A stretch of DNA of 64,000 nucleotides from Miscanthus floridulus (taxonomy: Eukaryota > Streptophyta > Magnoliopsida > Poales > Poaceae). Below the pieces are notes generated by a model. The model saw only the letters and a program-made list of their open reading frames with translations, was not told the origin of the DNA and did no database searches. Position 1 is the first letter of the stretch. Each line of letters starts with the position of its first letter. Shown here in pieces: positions 34,652-45,427 of the stretch. Location of the stretch: the NCBI RefSeq assembly GCF_019320115.1, contig NC_089593.1:13420789-13484788 (forward strand), written 5' to 3'. Position numbers and translations under genes: made by a program.

Positions 34652-37616
34652 TGTCAAACCCAATTTTAAGGATAAAATTGAATGCACAAAACTTATATGT
34701 GCCCAGGAATCAGTCACACACACAAGTCGACAAATCATATAAAGTATCATCATGGTGTCTCTTACATCACAAATAATAACATTAAATAGTCTTACACAAC
34801 ACAGCAGAATAGTAAAGGATAACTCTCTCGTGGAACACCATCACAGGAAAGGTCAACTGGTTGACCACAAGCCTAATAATCTTCAGGAAACTCTTCGTAC
34901 ACGTTGTCATCTGTTACCCATCCGGGATTTTTGTCCAAATATAGAAAACAACAAGCGTAAGTACATCCCGTACTTAACAAGTTAACATGGGGTTATGAAG
35001 CTCAAAAGGGTTGACACTGGTTTACTGCAGTTAGCACTTTTAGTAAGTTAAGCTTTTATTATCAGGTATTATCAAATTATGCTTAAGCTCCCATTTATTC
35101 CCATATGAACAGATATCAGGATCAAGTGTATCATATATCATCATAGAACAACTTAAATGATCAACAAGTAACCAGTTATTCTGTGAGTTTTTCGGGCCGC
35201 TCGTGACCGTGAGCACGGCTGTTATAACAGTTTGTTACCCTCTGCAGAGGTGGTGCACATTCACCGCGAGTCGTGATTCCCATATACCTGGGTTAATTAC
35301 TCCCATGTCACTGCCAAGGTGAGCGGGCAGGGTACACTATGAAGCCATTTCATAGGTTTCTCTAACAAGTTAGGGCCGCTAGGTTTCTTTGGCAGGCAGA
35401 TGTAGGAACCCCCCTTTCCTATGGCACATATCCATCGCGGCTATACACATAGGAACAGAGGCAGCCCTATACCCAACGTGGCAAGCCCCATTTGCGCCAA
35501 AAAGGTAACCTCTAACTAGCTAGAAAAGGTCCTATTACTGAGCTAAAGTCAGAGCCATATGACTCTCCCGGTTGCACTGTCAGTCCCAGCTTTTGCCGAC
35601 AGATAAGTCCTTATGGAGGGTCGGGAGCAACATGATCAAAAGTCATTTGCACCTTCGCCCTATGGAACAGTTGTTATAAATTATGTTAAACTTTTAGTTC
35701 CATAGAATCATTCATCATCATGTAAATCAAGTACAGTTAGAGCACTAGCAATCTACCCATATGCATTTACCCCATAGGAGACAAGGAACAGAATAAACAA
35801 TCACTAGGATGCCCTTACGGGTATCAAATTAGACACATGCAAATGAGTAATTGATTAAAGTGAAATAGGACATCAAGGTAGGCCCATGCTTTACTTGCCT
35901 TAGTTCACAAACTCTTGCTGGTCCTGCTGGTCGTCGAAGAATTCTTGGTCTCCAACGTTCTCCTCACCGTCTGAACGCGACCAACACGGCAACATACAAC
36001 ATTCCAAAAGCATTCATGCAAAGCAAACATTCCTATCATTAGAACAGTACACCAACAGTATATAAAACAAGATAAAATGTTTGTGAAAATGATCTACGTC
36101 TCGTTACGATCACGTCAACGCGAAGTTCACGAAAAACGGAGCTAAAATGCGAAAGTTATGATTTAAACGGGATTTCCTATAGCAATATATTTAATTAAAT
36201 CTAACCATGAAATTTAAAAGTTCCAAACTTGACTAACAGTGGTTCTAACATATAGATTATGAAATTACGAAGCTAACGCGATTTGAACGGATCAATTCGG
36301 AGCTAAAACGACGATTTTATAAGCAAAACAGTTCAAATGGCATTTCTATAAATACTGAAAACGTATTTTAGACTAAAGCAGTGAACTTTACGCTTTCAAA
36401 ACGAGAATGCGTACTCGGGGAAATGCGCTAAGGACGGCGGGCTCTATTTCGGGAAAAGGGGGGGCTCTTTAACAAATTGACCCACGAAGGGGTATCAGTC
36501 ACTGGTGGCCGTCGGATTAGAAATGATCGGCTAGAAATGGATCCGGGGGAGAGAGAAAATGATGGCGGCCGAAACAGTAGCTTCAGGCGGCCAGGCGCCA
36601 TGGCCGACGGCGAAGACTCGCCGGCGAGCATGGTACGGGGGCTAGGGTTCACGAGTCGATGACCCGAAGCCACCAGATGAGAGAGGGGGAGCAGGCGAAC
36701 ACGTTCAAGCCGAGACATCGGCCGGAGGGTGTGGCCGTGGCGGCGGTCGCCATGGACGGCGGCTGGAGAGCTATCGGCGCTCGCGGCTACGGCGCTAGAA
36801 GCCACCAAACATCAAAGAAACAAGTCAGGGAGAGAGAGGAGAGCTTGGGGAGGCTCACAGCGGGGAACTCGGGGTCGGAGACGGCTCGAGGAAGGCAGGT
36901 CACGGCGGACGGCGGTCTTCGGTGCTTCGCCGTGCGTCGGTTGCGGCCTCCGAGGCATGAGCGAGGGCGAAAACGGAGCGGGGAGAGGCAGCAGGGGGGC
37001 GGCTCGTGCGTGGCTTCGTTTTAAAGAGGCCAGGCGAGGGGATGGACACTCCCACGACGTGAGAAGATCGGGCGCGGGCGGCGGTTTCTCCAGGTGCACG
37101 CGCGGCGGTTGCGGGATGCGTGGAAGGAGGTGGGGGGAGGAGCTGGCAAGCGGGCCCGGTCGGTCAGCGGCCGGGGAGAGGGAGGCGCGGCAGTTTCCAG
37201 CAGCGCGCGTGACTTGGGCCGGCGTGGAGCTAGGCTGGCGCGGCTGTTGGGCCGGAGCGGGGCTGGGCCGGCACGGGACGCTAGGGGGAGGCAAGGAGGG
37301 CCGAGCTGACGCGGCTGCTCGGGCTGGGCCGAAAATCCAGGAAGGGAGAAAAGAAGAATTTTCCTTTTTCTTTTTCCAACCAAATTTTCCAAAAGCATTT
37401 CAAATTCAAATTTCAATTCTCGTTGAAATTTTTGATCAATACCAATCATTCACAAAATAATATGCAGCAGCATGTATGCATCACTTGTAGCTAATCTTAT
37501 ATTTGATTTTAGTTTTATAAAATTTATTACTTTCCTATGTTTGAATGCTCACATAAATTGCTTAAATAAATCAATTTGACTATTTTTTTTAGAAAATGCA
37601 AAATTAGGGTGTTACA
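34652..37616 (-). repeat. 3' LTR of the chromovirus
   Basis: 2965 bp. Long GC-rich part at 36420-37340, AT-rich elsewhere. It retains a 313-bp stretch (36630-36942) that the other LTR lacks. Open frames in the GC-rich part are on both strands and look compositional. Confidence 0.92.
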
Positions 37617-37631
37617 ATTCTACCCCCCTTA
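37617..37631 (-). other. Polypurine tract of the chromovirus
   Basis: The minus strand reads TAAGGGGGGTAGAAT right before the 3' LTR. Confidence 0.75.
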
Positions 37632-37665
37632 AGATGAATCTTGTCCTCGAGATTTGAGTGATTGC

Positions 37666-38073
37666 TTACTCAAACAGTTGTGGGTAAAACTTTCTCAGAT
37701 CCTCTTCTCTTTCCCAAGTAGCTTCATCCTCTGTATATCGATTCCACTGCACCTTGCACATCTTTATGGTTTGGCTTCTCGTAACTCTTTTGGCAGTTTC
37801 CAAGATCTTTATCGGATACACTTTATAAGTAAGATCTTCCTTAACAGCAAGTTCTTCCAAAGGAATTTGCTCTTCTGGTACCCTCAAACACTTCTTCAAT
37901 TGGGAAACATGGAACACGTCGTGCACACCTAACAAACTCTCAGGCAGTTCCAACTGATAAGCTACTTCTCCACGTCTCTCTAGGATCTTAAAAGGTCCTA
38001 TATACCTTGGTGCTAACTTTCCCTTCATATTGAATCTTTTCACACTTCTCATTGGTGACACCTTCAAGTACAC
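37666..38073 (-). pseudogene. Integrase C-terminus and chromodomain
   Basis: The minus frame reads FNMKGKLAPRYIGPFKILER and GVHDVFHVSQLKKCL, the integrase C-terminal module. It closes with a chromodomain-like segment (KVQWNRYTEDEATWEREEDL) before a stop at 37666. Such chromodomains direct insertion to marked chromatin in chromoviruses. It is separated from the integrase core by a stop at 38128-38130. Confidence 0.85.
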
Positions 38074-38127
38074 ATAATCACCAACTTTGAAAGTTAGCTC
38101 CCTTCTGCAAGTATCAGCGTAACTCTT

Positions 38128-38874
38128 CTATCGGGACTGAGCCACTCTCAAATTATCTCTAATCCTTCTCACTTGTTCTTCCGCGTCTCTAAGGACATCG
38201 GGTCCAAACACTTGTGTTTCACCAGTTTGATTCCAGAACAAAGGCGTTCTACATTTTTGTCCATACAACGCCTTGAAAGGTGCCATCTTGAGACTCTTCT
38301 GATAACTGTTGTTGTATAAGAACTCTGCGTATGGTAGACTCTTATCCCAACTATCACCATACTGTAATGCACAAGCTCTCAACATATCTTCCAAAATCTG
38401 GTTGATCCTTTCAGTCTGTCCATCAGTTTGCGGGTGGTAAGCTGAACTGAAATTCAACTTTGTCCCCAAAGATTTATGTACTTTATACCAGAATTGCGAT
38501 GTAAACTGAGTGCCTCTATCCGACACAATTTTCTTGGGAACACCATGTAAGCACACTATTCTTTCCATGTATAATTCTGCTAGTCTTGCACCTGTATAGG
38601 TAGTCTTGACTGGTAAAAAGTGGGCAACCTTGGTGAGTTGATCCACTATTACCCATATTGAATCATAACCTCTTTGAGTGCGGGGCAATCCTACGATAAA
38701 ATCCATACCAACTTCTTCCCATTTCCATTCAGGAATCTTCATTGGTTGTAGTAACCCTGCAGGTCTTTGATGCTCAGCTTTCACTCTTTGACAAGTGTCA
38801 CACAAAGCCACATATTCTGCCACATCTCTCTTCAAATCATACCACCAATACTTCTCCTTGAGATCCAAATACAT
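38128..38874 (-). pseudogene. Integrase core of the chromovirus
   Basis: The frame contains CDTCQRVKAEHQRPAGLL (end of the zinc domain), VGMDFIVGLPRT, VSDRGTQFTS and HPQTDGQTERIN, giving the catalytic D, D and E. It follows in phase from the upstream RNase H piece across a stop at 38920-38922 and ends at a TAG at 38128-38130. Confidence 0.88.
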
Positions 38875-38919
38875 CTTGGTACTTCCGGAATGTATAGAAT
38901 AAGCAGACTCATGGGCCTC

Positions 38920-39365
38920 CTACAGAATTGCATCACGGATAGCCTTCACTTCAGGTACACATATCCTTTTTCCGAACCAAAGAGTGCCATTCTCATCCAT
39001 TCTAAATCCGGGTGCATTTCCAAGCACTACATTCTCTGCTATCTCCTTAAGTTTTTCATCCTCCAATTGACCTTTGCGTATCACTTGTTCCAAAGTAGGC
39101 TCTATCACCAATTCCATTGCATTAGTGACAAAATTCAAATTGAGATACTCCATTTCAGCACACAACTCTGCTGACATAGATGTCATCTGAAGTCCATTAG
39201 CATAGCTCTTTCTGCTAAGTGCATCAGCTACGACGTTTGCCATTCCTAGGTGATAATGCACTTCCAAATCATAGTCTTTGATCAATTCCAACTAACGACG
39301 TTGTCTCAGATTCAAATCTGATTGGGTAAAGATATACTTCAAACTCTTATGATCTGTATAGATAT
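38920..39365 (-). pseudogene. RNase H end and linker, downstream of the LTR insertion
   Basis: The minus strand continues the RNase H after the nested LTR: a SLKYIFTQSDLNLRQRR piece, a stop at 39292-39294, then LELIKDYDLEVHYHLGMANV and VVADALSRKSY, the usual end of RNase H with its catalytic D. The remaining residues lead to the integrase zinc domain. The frame is broken by that stop and by the one at 38920. Confidence 0.82.
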
Positions 39366-40938
39366 TGAAAGGATCAAGATGCCCAAGAGGGGGGATGAAT
39401 TGGGCTAATTCTAAATTTTCTCGCAATAATCAAATCATACGGATAGCCCAATTAACCCCTTGTGCCTAGAAAAGTGTTTCTATCAAATCAACGCACAAAA
39501 GACTTGCAACCTATGTTCCAAACTTACTCTAGCATAGCAATTCTATGAATGTAAAGACAAGTATTGAATTGCTCAAAGTAAATACTTAAAGTAAATGCTC
39601 AAAGTAAATGGAGAGAGGAACGCGGCGATGTTTTGCCGAGGTATCGAAGAGTCGCCACTCTCCACTAGTCCTCGTTGGAGCACCCGCGCAAGGGTGTAGC
39701 TCCCCCTTGATCCGCACAAGGATCAAGTGCTCTCTACGGGTTGATTCTTTGACACTCCATTGCGGTGAATCACCCAAAACCGCTCACAACTTGAGTTGGG
39801 TCACCCACAAGCTCCGCCGGGTGATCACCAAGCTCCCAATCACCACCAAGCCGTCTAGGTGATGGCGATCACCAAGAGTAACAAGCACGAACTCTTACTT
39901 GACCACGCGAAGCCTAATGAGAAGATGGATGCACACTTGTCTACTCTTGATTCACTAATGAGGTTTCACTCTTGGATTCTCAAATCATAAACACCTCACT
40001 AAGACCTTGCTCTTCTTGGCACTCACAAACATGTTTCTCAGCTGTTGGAATGAGCAAAAGTAACTCCACTCACGAGTGGAGCTTCTAGTTATAAGGCAGC
40101 CTGAAAAACAAACCGTTATGAGCTTCTACGGGGTGACCGGACGCTCCGATCGTTTTGACCGGACGCTCCGGTCAGTTCAACCCGCGTAATAGTTTTCACG
40201 TGATGACCGGACGCTGTCAGGGTCCGGTCAGTACTGACTGGATGTGTTTGGTCTTTCTTGGATGCTTACTGTAAACGACTGGACGCTGGATACTTACTGT
40301 CCGATCACCACTGACCGGACGCGTCCGGTCACTCTTTCTCAAGTCTGGACCCTTACTGGAGTCAACCGGACGCTGGCCCTCAGCGTCCGGTCACATTGAC
40401 CTTCCAGCATCCGGTCACATCAGACTTGTTCTCCTCAGTCAAATGAACTGACCGGACCCTGCGGCCAGCGTCCGGTCGCACCGAAGCCAGCGTCCGGTCA
40501 GTATTTGGCCCTCCATTCACTTCCAACTTTCGAACATATGTGAATGAAGTTTGCTCCAAAGGATCTTAGGCATTCATAGGAGCTACCTAGAGCTAGTTTT
40601 AACAAGTGTGCACCACACCTAACTCACTAGACTCAACTAGGTCAAGCTACCCGTTCATACCCCCCTTCATAGTACTGCCAAAGGAAAAACAAAGTCCTAA
40701 ACTACTCTAAGTGTCTCTCCAACTTCAATTGACACTTAGAACTACTTATCCTTAACCTTGTCATCCATCCTTTGAAAACCAAAATGATTTCCATCGTAGG
40801 GGCATGACAAACTAGATTGCCCAATCGATTTCCATTACCATGACCTAACTTAATTGCCTCTGCAAAACACACGTTAGTCACAGTAATCTTGTATTGTTAT
40901 TAATCACCGAAATCCAACTAGGGGCCTAGATGCTTTCA
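39366..40938 (-). mobile_element. Solo LTR, Copia-like, nested in the chromovirus RNase H
   Basis: 1573 bp, TGAAAGGATCAAG to GATGCTTTCA on plus, flanked by perfect GATAT duplications (39361-39365 and 40939-40943). The reverse complement is the same family as 21395-22911. No internal region. ACCGGACGC / GCGTCCGGTCA words recur at 40130-40510. It separates the RNase H coding halves. Confidence 0.94.
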
Positions 40939-41994
40939 GATATCACTCTTATGTCCAATTAGATAATGTCTCCAGATCTTCAAAGCATGAACCACAGCTG
41001 CTAATTCCAAGTCATGAGTAGGATAATTCAACTCATGCTTCCTTAGTTGTCTAGATGCATATGCCACCACTCTTCCTTCTTGCATAAGCACACATCCAAG
41101 GCCCAAACGGGGTGCATCACAATATATAGAGAAGTTCTTGCTTAAATCGGGCAAAATTAATATTGGAGTTGTAGTCAATCTCTTCTTTAGCTCATCAAAG
41201 TTTGCCTAGCATTTATCCAACCATACATACTTAGCATTCTTTTCCAACAGAGCTGTCATAGGCTTGGCTAGCTTGGAAAAACCTTCTATGAACCTCCTGT
41301 AATATCTAGCTAATCCCAAAAAGCTACGAATCTCACTTATAGTGGTTGATGGTTTCCAATTCAATACATCTTGCACTTTGCCTGGATCCACTGCTATTCC
41401 ACCATTAGAGACAATATGACCCAGAAAAGAGACTTCCTTCAACCAAAACTCACACTTGCTCCGCTTAGCGTACAACTTATGTTCTCTAAGCTTTTGCAAC
41501 ACTAACCTTATGTGTTCAGCATGTTCTTCTTTAGTCTTGGAGAATATTAGTATGTCATCTATGAATACCACCACAAATTTATCCAGAAACTCTATGAACA
41601 CCTTATTCATCAGATACATGAAGTATGCAGGTGCATTGGTCAATCCAAAAGACATAACGGTGTACTCATATAATCCATACTGTGTAGTGAATGTTGTCTT
41701 GGGTATGTTCGAGTTTCGAATCTTTAGCTGATGGTACCCTGAGCGGAGATCAATCTTAGAGAACACTTGGGCTCCTCTCAACTAATCAAACAGGTCGTCA
41801 ATCCTAGGCAAAGGGTATTTATTCTTGATTGTAACCTCATTAAGTGAATGGTAATCCACACACATCCGTTGACTACCATCCTTATCCATAAAGATCATAG
41901 GTGCCCCCCATGGGGAAGAACTGGGGTGTATGAAACCTTTTTCTTGCAACTCTTTTAGTTGTTTCTTAAGCTCTTCTAATTCATTAACTCCCAT
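40939..41994 (-). pseudogene. Reverse transcriptase and start of RNase H
   Basis: From 41994 downward the frame reads [20 protein letters not shown], a TAG stop at 41782, [26 protein letters not shown] (the polymerase F-I-D-D box), a second TAG at 41206, then [20 protein letters not shown] (RNase H, catalytic D) and [20 protein letters not shown]. All classical motifs are present, but at least two in-frame nonsense codons and the LTR insertion at 40938 prevent expression. Confidence 0.9.
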
Positions 41995-42057
41995 TCTATA
42001 TGGACATTTAGCTATTAGTGCAGTTCCAGGTAATAATTCAATAATGAATTCAATGTC

Positions 42058-42588
42058 TTAGTCAGGTGGCATACCTGGCAAGTCATCGGGGAAGACATCC
42101 GGGAACTCCTCCACGACACGATCTTGTTCATTGGCTTCACCATCTAGCTGATTCACTATGGCTATAGGCTGAGCTTGCACTACCACTTCTACATAGATTC
42201 TATCTCTATTGAGTGATGTCACAACCACATATTTCTCCTGACACTGAATCACTGCCCGGTGTTGTTTCATCCAATCCATTCCTAGAATAAGATCAATTCC
42301 TGTTGTTCTCAACACAATAGGCTTCACTTTGAAGTCTAGCCCCCTTAAGGAAATGCTAGTTGAGGGGCTCCAATAAGAAGCTGGCATACTACCTCCCGGT
42401 GAATTTACTAGTATGGGGTTTTTCATGGCACACAAAGGTATGCTATGCATTCTAACAAAAGCTTGGGAGATAAAAGAATGCGAAGCACCAGAATTAAAAA
42501 GTACTATAGCAGAGATAGAGTTGACGCTAAATGTACCCAGCATGACCTCTGGCGTCTCTTGAGCTACATCAGATGACACATAGTTCAC
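42058..42588 (-). pseudogene. Aspartic protease of the chromovirus
   Basis: Reads FNSGASHSFIS where retropepsins of this type carry D-S-G, so the catalytic aspartate appears as asparagine. GIDLILGMDWMKQH is the conserved downstream block. The frame ends at a TAA at 42058-42060, in the stretch leading to reverse transcriptase. Confidence 0.8.
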
Positions 42589-42840
42589 CTTCGTAGTGTG
42601 AGGTGGTCGAGCATTGAACTTCTGATTGCCAGTCTAGTTCTGAGGTGCTTGTTGGTTCTGCTTCTTAGGGCACTGATGAGCATAGTGACCTACTTCTCTG
42701 CATCGGTAGCAGGCATTGGGATTGTTGGGTGCACCACCCTTCACAGGAGCATTGTTGGGCACTCCCTGGCGTGTTGCAGGATTGTTGATCTATTGCAGGG
42801 GACGCTAATTTCCAAACTGTTGCTGGTAGTGGGGGCGTTG

Positions 42841-43792
42841 CTAGAACTGGTTCCGCTGAGGATACTGACCACGGTTTCCCTGGTGAGTTGGTCCTTGATT
42901 CCTTTGCTGGAAACCTTGCTGGGGATAAGCACGTGGGCGAGTGTTGCTTCCAGAAGCTTGCCCTTGTAGCCTCCTCTTCTTAGCTTCCATCTCCTTGCGC
43001 TTATCGTCAATCACGATAGCGCGATTCACCAAAGATTGGAAGTTAGGGTAAGTATTAGACATCAGCTGGAGCTGTAGTCCATCATAGAGTCCTTTGAGGA
43101 AACGGCGTTGCTTATCCTTGTCGTCCACTACATCATTTGGAGCATAGCGTGATAGTTGTGCGAACTTGTCCCAATACTCTGCCACAGTCATGGATCCTTG
43201 CTTTGAGGGACCTGAATTCTTCTTGCTTTAGTTCCACTAGTCCATCGGGAATATGGTATGACCGGAAATTATCCTTAAATTCCTGCCAGGTGATAGCAGG
43301 AGCATTGTTGGGACGTCCAAACTAGAATGATTCCCACCAATCCTGAGCAGCTCCTTGGAGTTGCTCAGAAGCGTACAACACCTTCTCAAGATCGTTGCAT
43401 TGTGCTATGTTCAGTTGTTTCTCCACAGCACGCAACCAATCATCTGCCTCCATAGGGTCTGAGGCATGGGTGAACACCGGTGGATGACCTTTCATAAACT
43501 CTCCATGCTTATCTCTGACTTGAACAGGCGGTGGTCCTCTTGCAGGTTCATTGTCCAAGCGCTGCATCATAGCTTGCATCAGCTGCGCTTGTATTCCCAA
43601 TATTTGTTCCATGGTCACAGGTAGTGGTGGTGGTGGTGGATTTACGAGAGCATCACGTCCACGACCATGGCCTCTGCCTCTTCCTCCTCTTGCGGACATC
43701 TGTTTTCCAACAAATGTGCAAAATTTAGAGATTTTCCAAATTATAGAGAGCTTACAAAAGATAAGAAACAATGCTGAGAATTTTCTGGACAA
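42841..43792 (-). pseudogene. Gag of the chromovirus
   Basis: Two pieces. 43792-43322 has an RGGRGRGHGRGRD basic start, a Pro-rich spacer and DPMEADDWLRAVEKQLNI, ending in a stop at 43322. 43191-42841 has TVAEYWDKFAQLSRYAP and a basic Arg/Gln-rich end. A frame change near 43200-43220 separates them. A CCHC-like zinc knuckle follows around 42650-42760 in broken frame (a Cys-rich run, RCREVGHYAHQCP type). Non-functional. Confidence 0.78.
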
Positions 43793-44443
43793 GATTCAAA
43801 TTCAGCAGTTCAGTAAAACTGTTATATCTCGAGTTTCAGAGATCCAACAGAGGTGCACCAAGATTCGTTAGAAAGCTTAGGAGATCAGCTACAACTTTTA
43901 TTTAGATCACTTTTACAGATTCTGACACACACATGGTCAAAAGTAGAGCTAAACCGAATCTGTTCTGGGTTCCAGACAGCGCAGGAACATCAACTTGTGT
44001 CAGCTAGATCTCACAAACCTAAATAGCTATTGATGTGATTCTAGAGACATTTGAAAGATACAGAGGTCTAGTTATCTCCACAAAAATTTCAGAATTTTTG
44101 ACAGCCCAGATTTCGAGATACCAGATAAAGAACACAGGCTGCTCCAGAAATCAGCATAGCAGAGATAAGATAAAGCGAAACATCTGCATTAAGATTTCAT
44201 TCTAAACTTAAGGTTCCAATCTAATGAAGTTGTGGACATGCCCACAAACTTCCATCAATCAAACGAATACCAAATCAACCAAGTTCACAAATTAAACATC
44301 TAATCATCCAAGTTCACAAGACCAAATAAGACTAAATATGAAACACGAACTAACGACGTGGTAATCTAGATCAAGGCATCTAACACCTATGGAGCGGTGT
44401 CAATCATGGTGAAGGACCAGCGCTTCTTCTTGTAGATGGATGG

Positions 44444-45235
44444 CTACCCAAGTTGAGCTCGAAGTTCATCCACTTGCTTCTGGAGGCGTCTCTCAGCCCT
44501 CTGGGATGCATGCAGTTCTCCTTTGATTTCCTCATCCACCCCCTGCATAGCATGGACATGCTGCACCATTGCTTCCAGAGTTGGGTCACTCTCTGGTGGA
44601 GCCAAGACCTGCCAAACACCCTCATGATCTTTGCGAGGAAGGAACCTGAAGCGATCCTCCCTCATAGCCTCAAAGCGACGACCATGGTAGTGGATGTAGG
44701 CGTCCTGTGCTGCATCCTCCATGCCATCCAAGGCATGGGCCCTCCTGGCAGGGGCACGGTGGACAGTCTCCATCTCATGTCCATTCTTGATGTCGTTCCA
44801 GGCGGTGACCACCAGCTCTACCTTCCAGAAGGTAGCCTCCAATGGATGCTGGTACTCGGCATAGTGGTAGCTGATGGAGGCATGCAAGTTGGGGTAGTAG
44901 TCGTCTAGCACGTGAGTGAGGAGGGTGTGGTAGTAGGCCGTCTCTGGGGCTAGCTTGAAGTAGTACTTGCACTTCCAGCCAATCTCCTCGTCCACCACGG
45001 GGACAGCTGGGGATGGTGCAGGTGTAGGGGAAGTAGCTGTCGACTCCTCAGGTGAAGCTATGATAGGATAGACCGGTGCGACAGCTGGAGTAGGAGCAGG
45101 TGCAGGCGTCGGGGTAGCCATCTCCTCATCGTCGGAGATGATCACAATCTCCTTCTCCGCCTGTAGAGCACGTGGGGTGAACAGGGCACGATAGCCAGCA
45201 GTGCTAAGGCGAGCAGTCTTCGGGTTATGAGACAT
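44444..45235 (-). CDS. Extra ORF upstream of gag (ORF0-like), 263 residues
   Basis: An uninterrupted frame from ATG 45235 lies between the primer site and gag, in the sense direction. It begins MSHNPKTARLSTAGYRALFT, has an acidic IVIISDDEEM segment, a Pro/Ala/Thr-rich linker, a compact middle region with YYFKLAPETAYYHTLLTHVL and a C-terminal coiled-coil-like part (EEIKGELHASQRAERRLQKQ). IIxSDDE resembles SUMO-interacting motifs (hydrophobic core then acidic), which is inference. ORFs upstream of gag of unknown function are known in some grass Gypsy elements. It is open while gag and pol are broken. It may be regulatory, or a capsid-related accessory. Confidence 0.7.
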   Translation of the reverse strand: MSHNPKTARLSTAGYRALFTPRALQAEKEIVIISDDEEMATPTPAPAPTPAVAPVYPIIASPEESTATSPTPAPSPAVPVVDEEIGWKCKYYFKLAPETAYYHTLLTHVLDDYYPNLHASISYHYAEYQHPLEATFWKVELVVTAWNDIKNGHEMETVHRAPARRAHALDGMEDAAQDAYIHYHGRRFEAMREDRFRFLPRKDHEGVWQVLAPPESDPTLEAMVQHVHAMQGVDEEIKGELHASQRAERRLQKQVDELRAQLG

Positions 45236-45412
45236 CTATAGATTTAAAGTGAGATAGAATTAGAATCAACAATTTTATATAATAGATTAAGGTATGAAAA
45301 GCATAAATGTTTTAATAAAATAACAAGAATAAGACAATAAGCAAGAAACCAGAGGAGCAAAGATGCTAAAACGACCGTTTTCTAACTAGGCTTACGTCCT
45401 ACAGTCAACACA

Positions 45413-45424
45413 GCTCTGATACCA
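45413..45424 (-). other. Primer binding site, initiator tRNA-Met type
   Basis: The minus strand reads TGGTATCAGAGC three bases inside the 5' LTR, the standard tRNA-iMet complementary site. Confidence 0.93.
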
Positions 45425-45427
45425 ATT

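Noticed and set aside
36428..37460. Long overlapping open frames in the GC-rich part of the left chromovirus LTR (and the matching ones at 47307-47928)
   Set aside because: They occur on both strands and in several phases, have Arg/Ala/Pro/Gly composition, and lie wholly in LTR sequence. They follow from the high GC content.
44453..44908. 151-codon plus-strand frame opposite the ORF0-like gene
   Set aside because: It is the antisense shadow of the 44444-45235 frame, which has better composition and the right orientation for the element.
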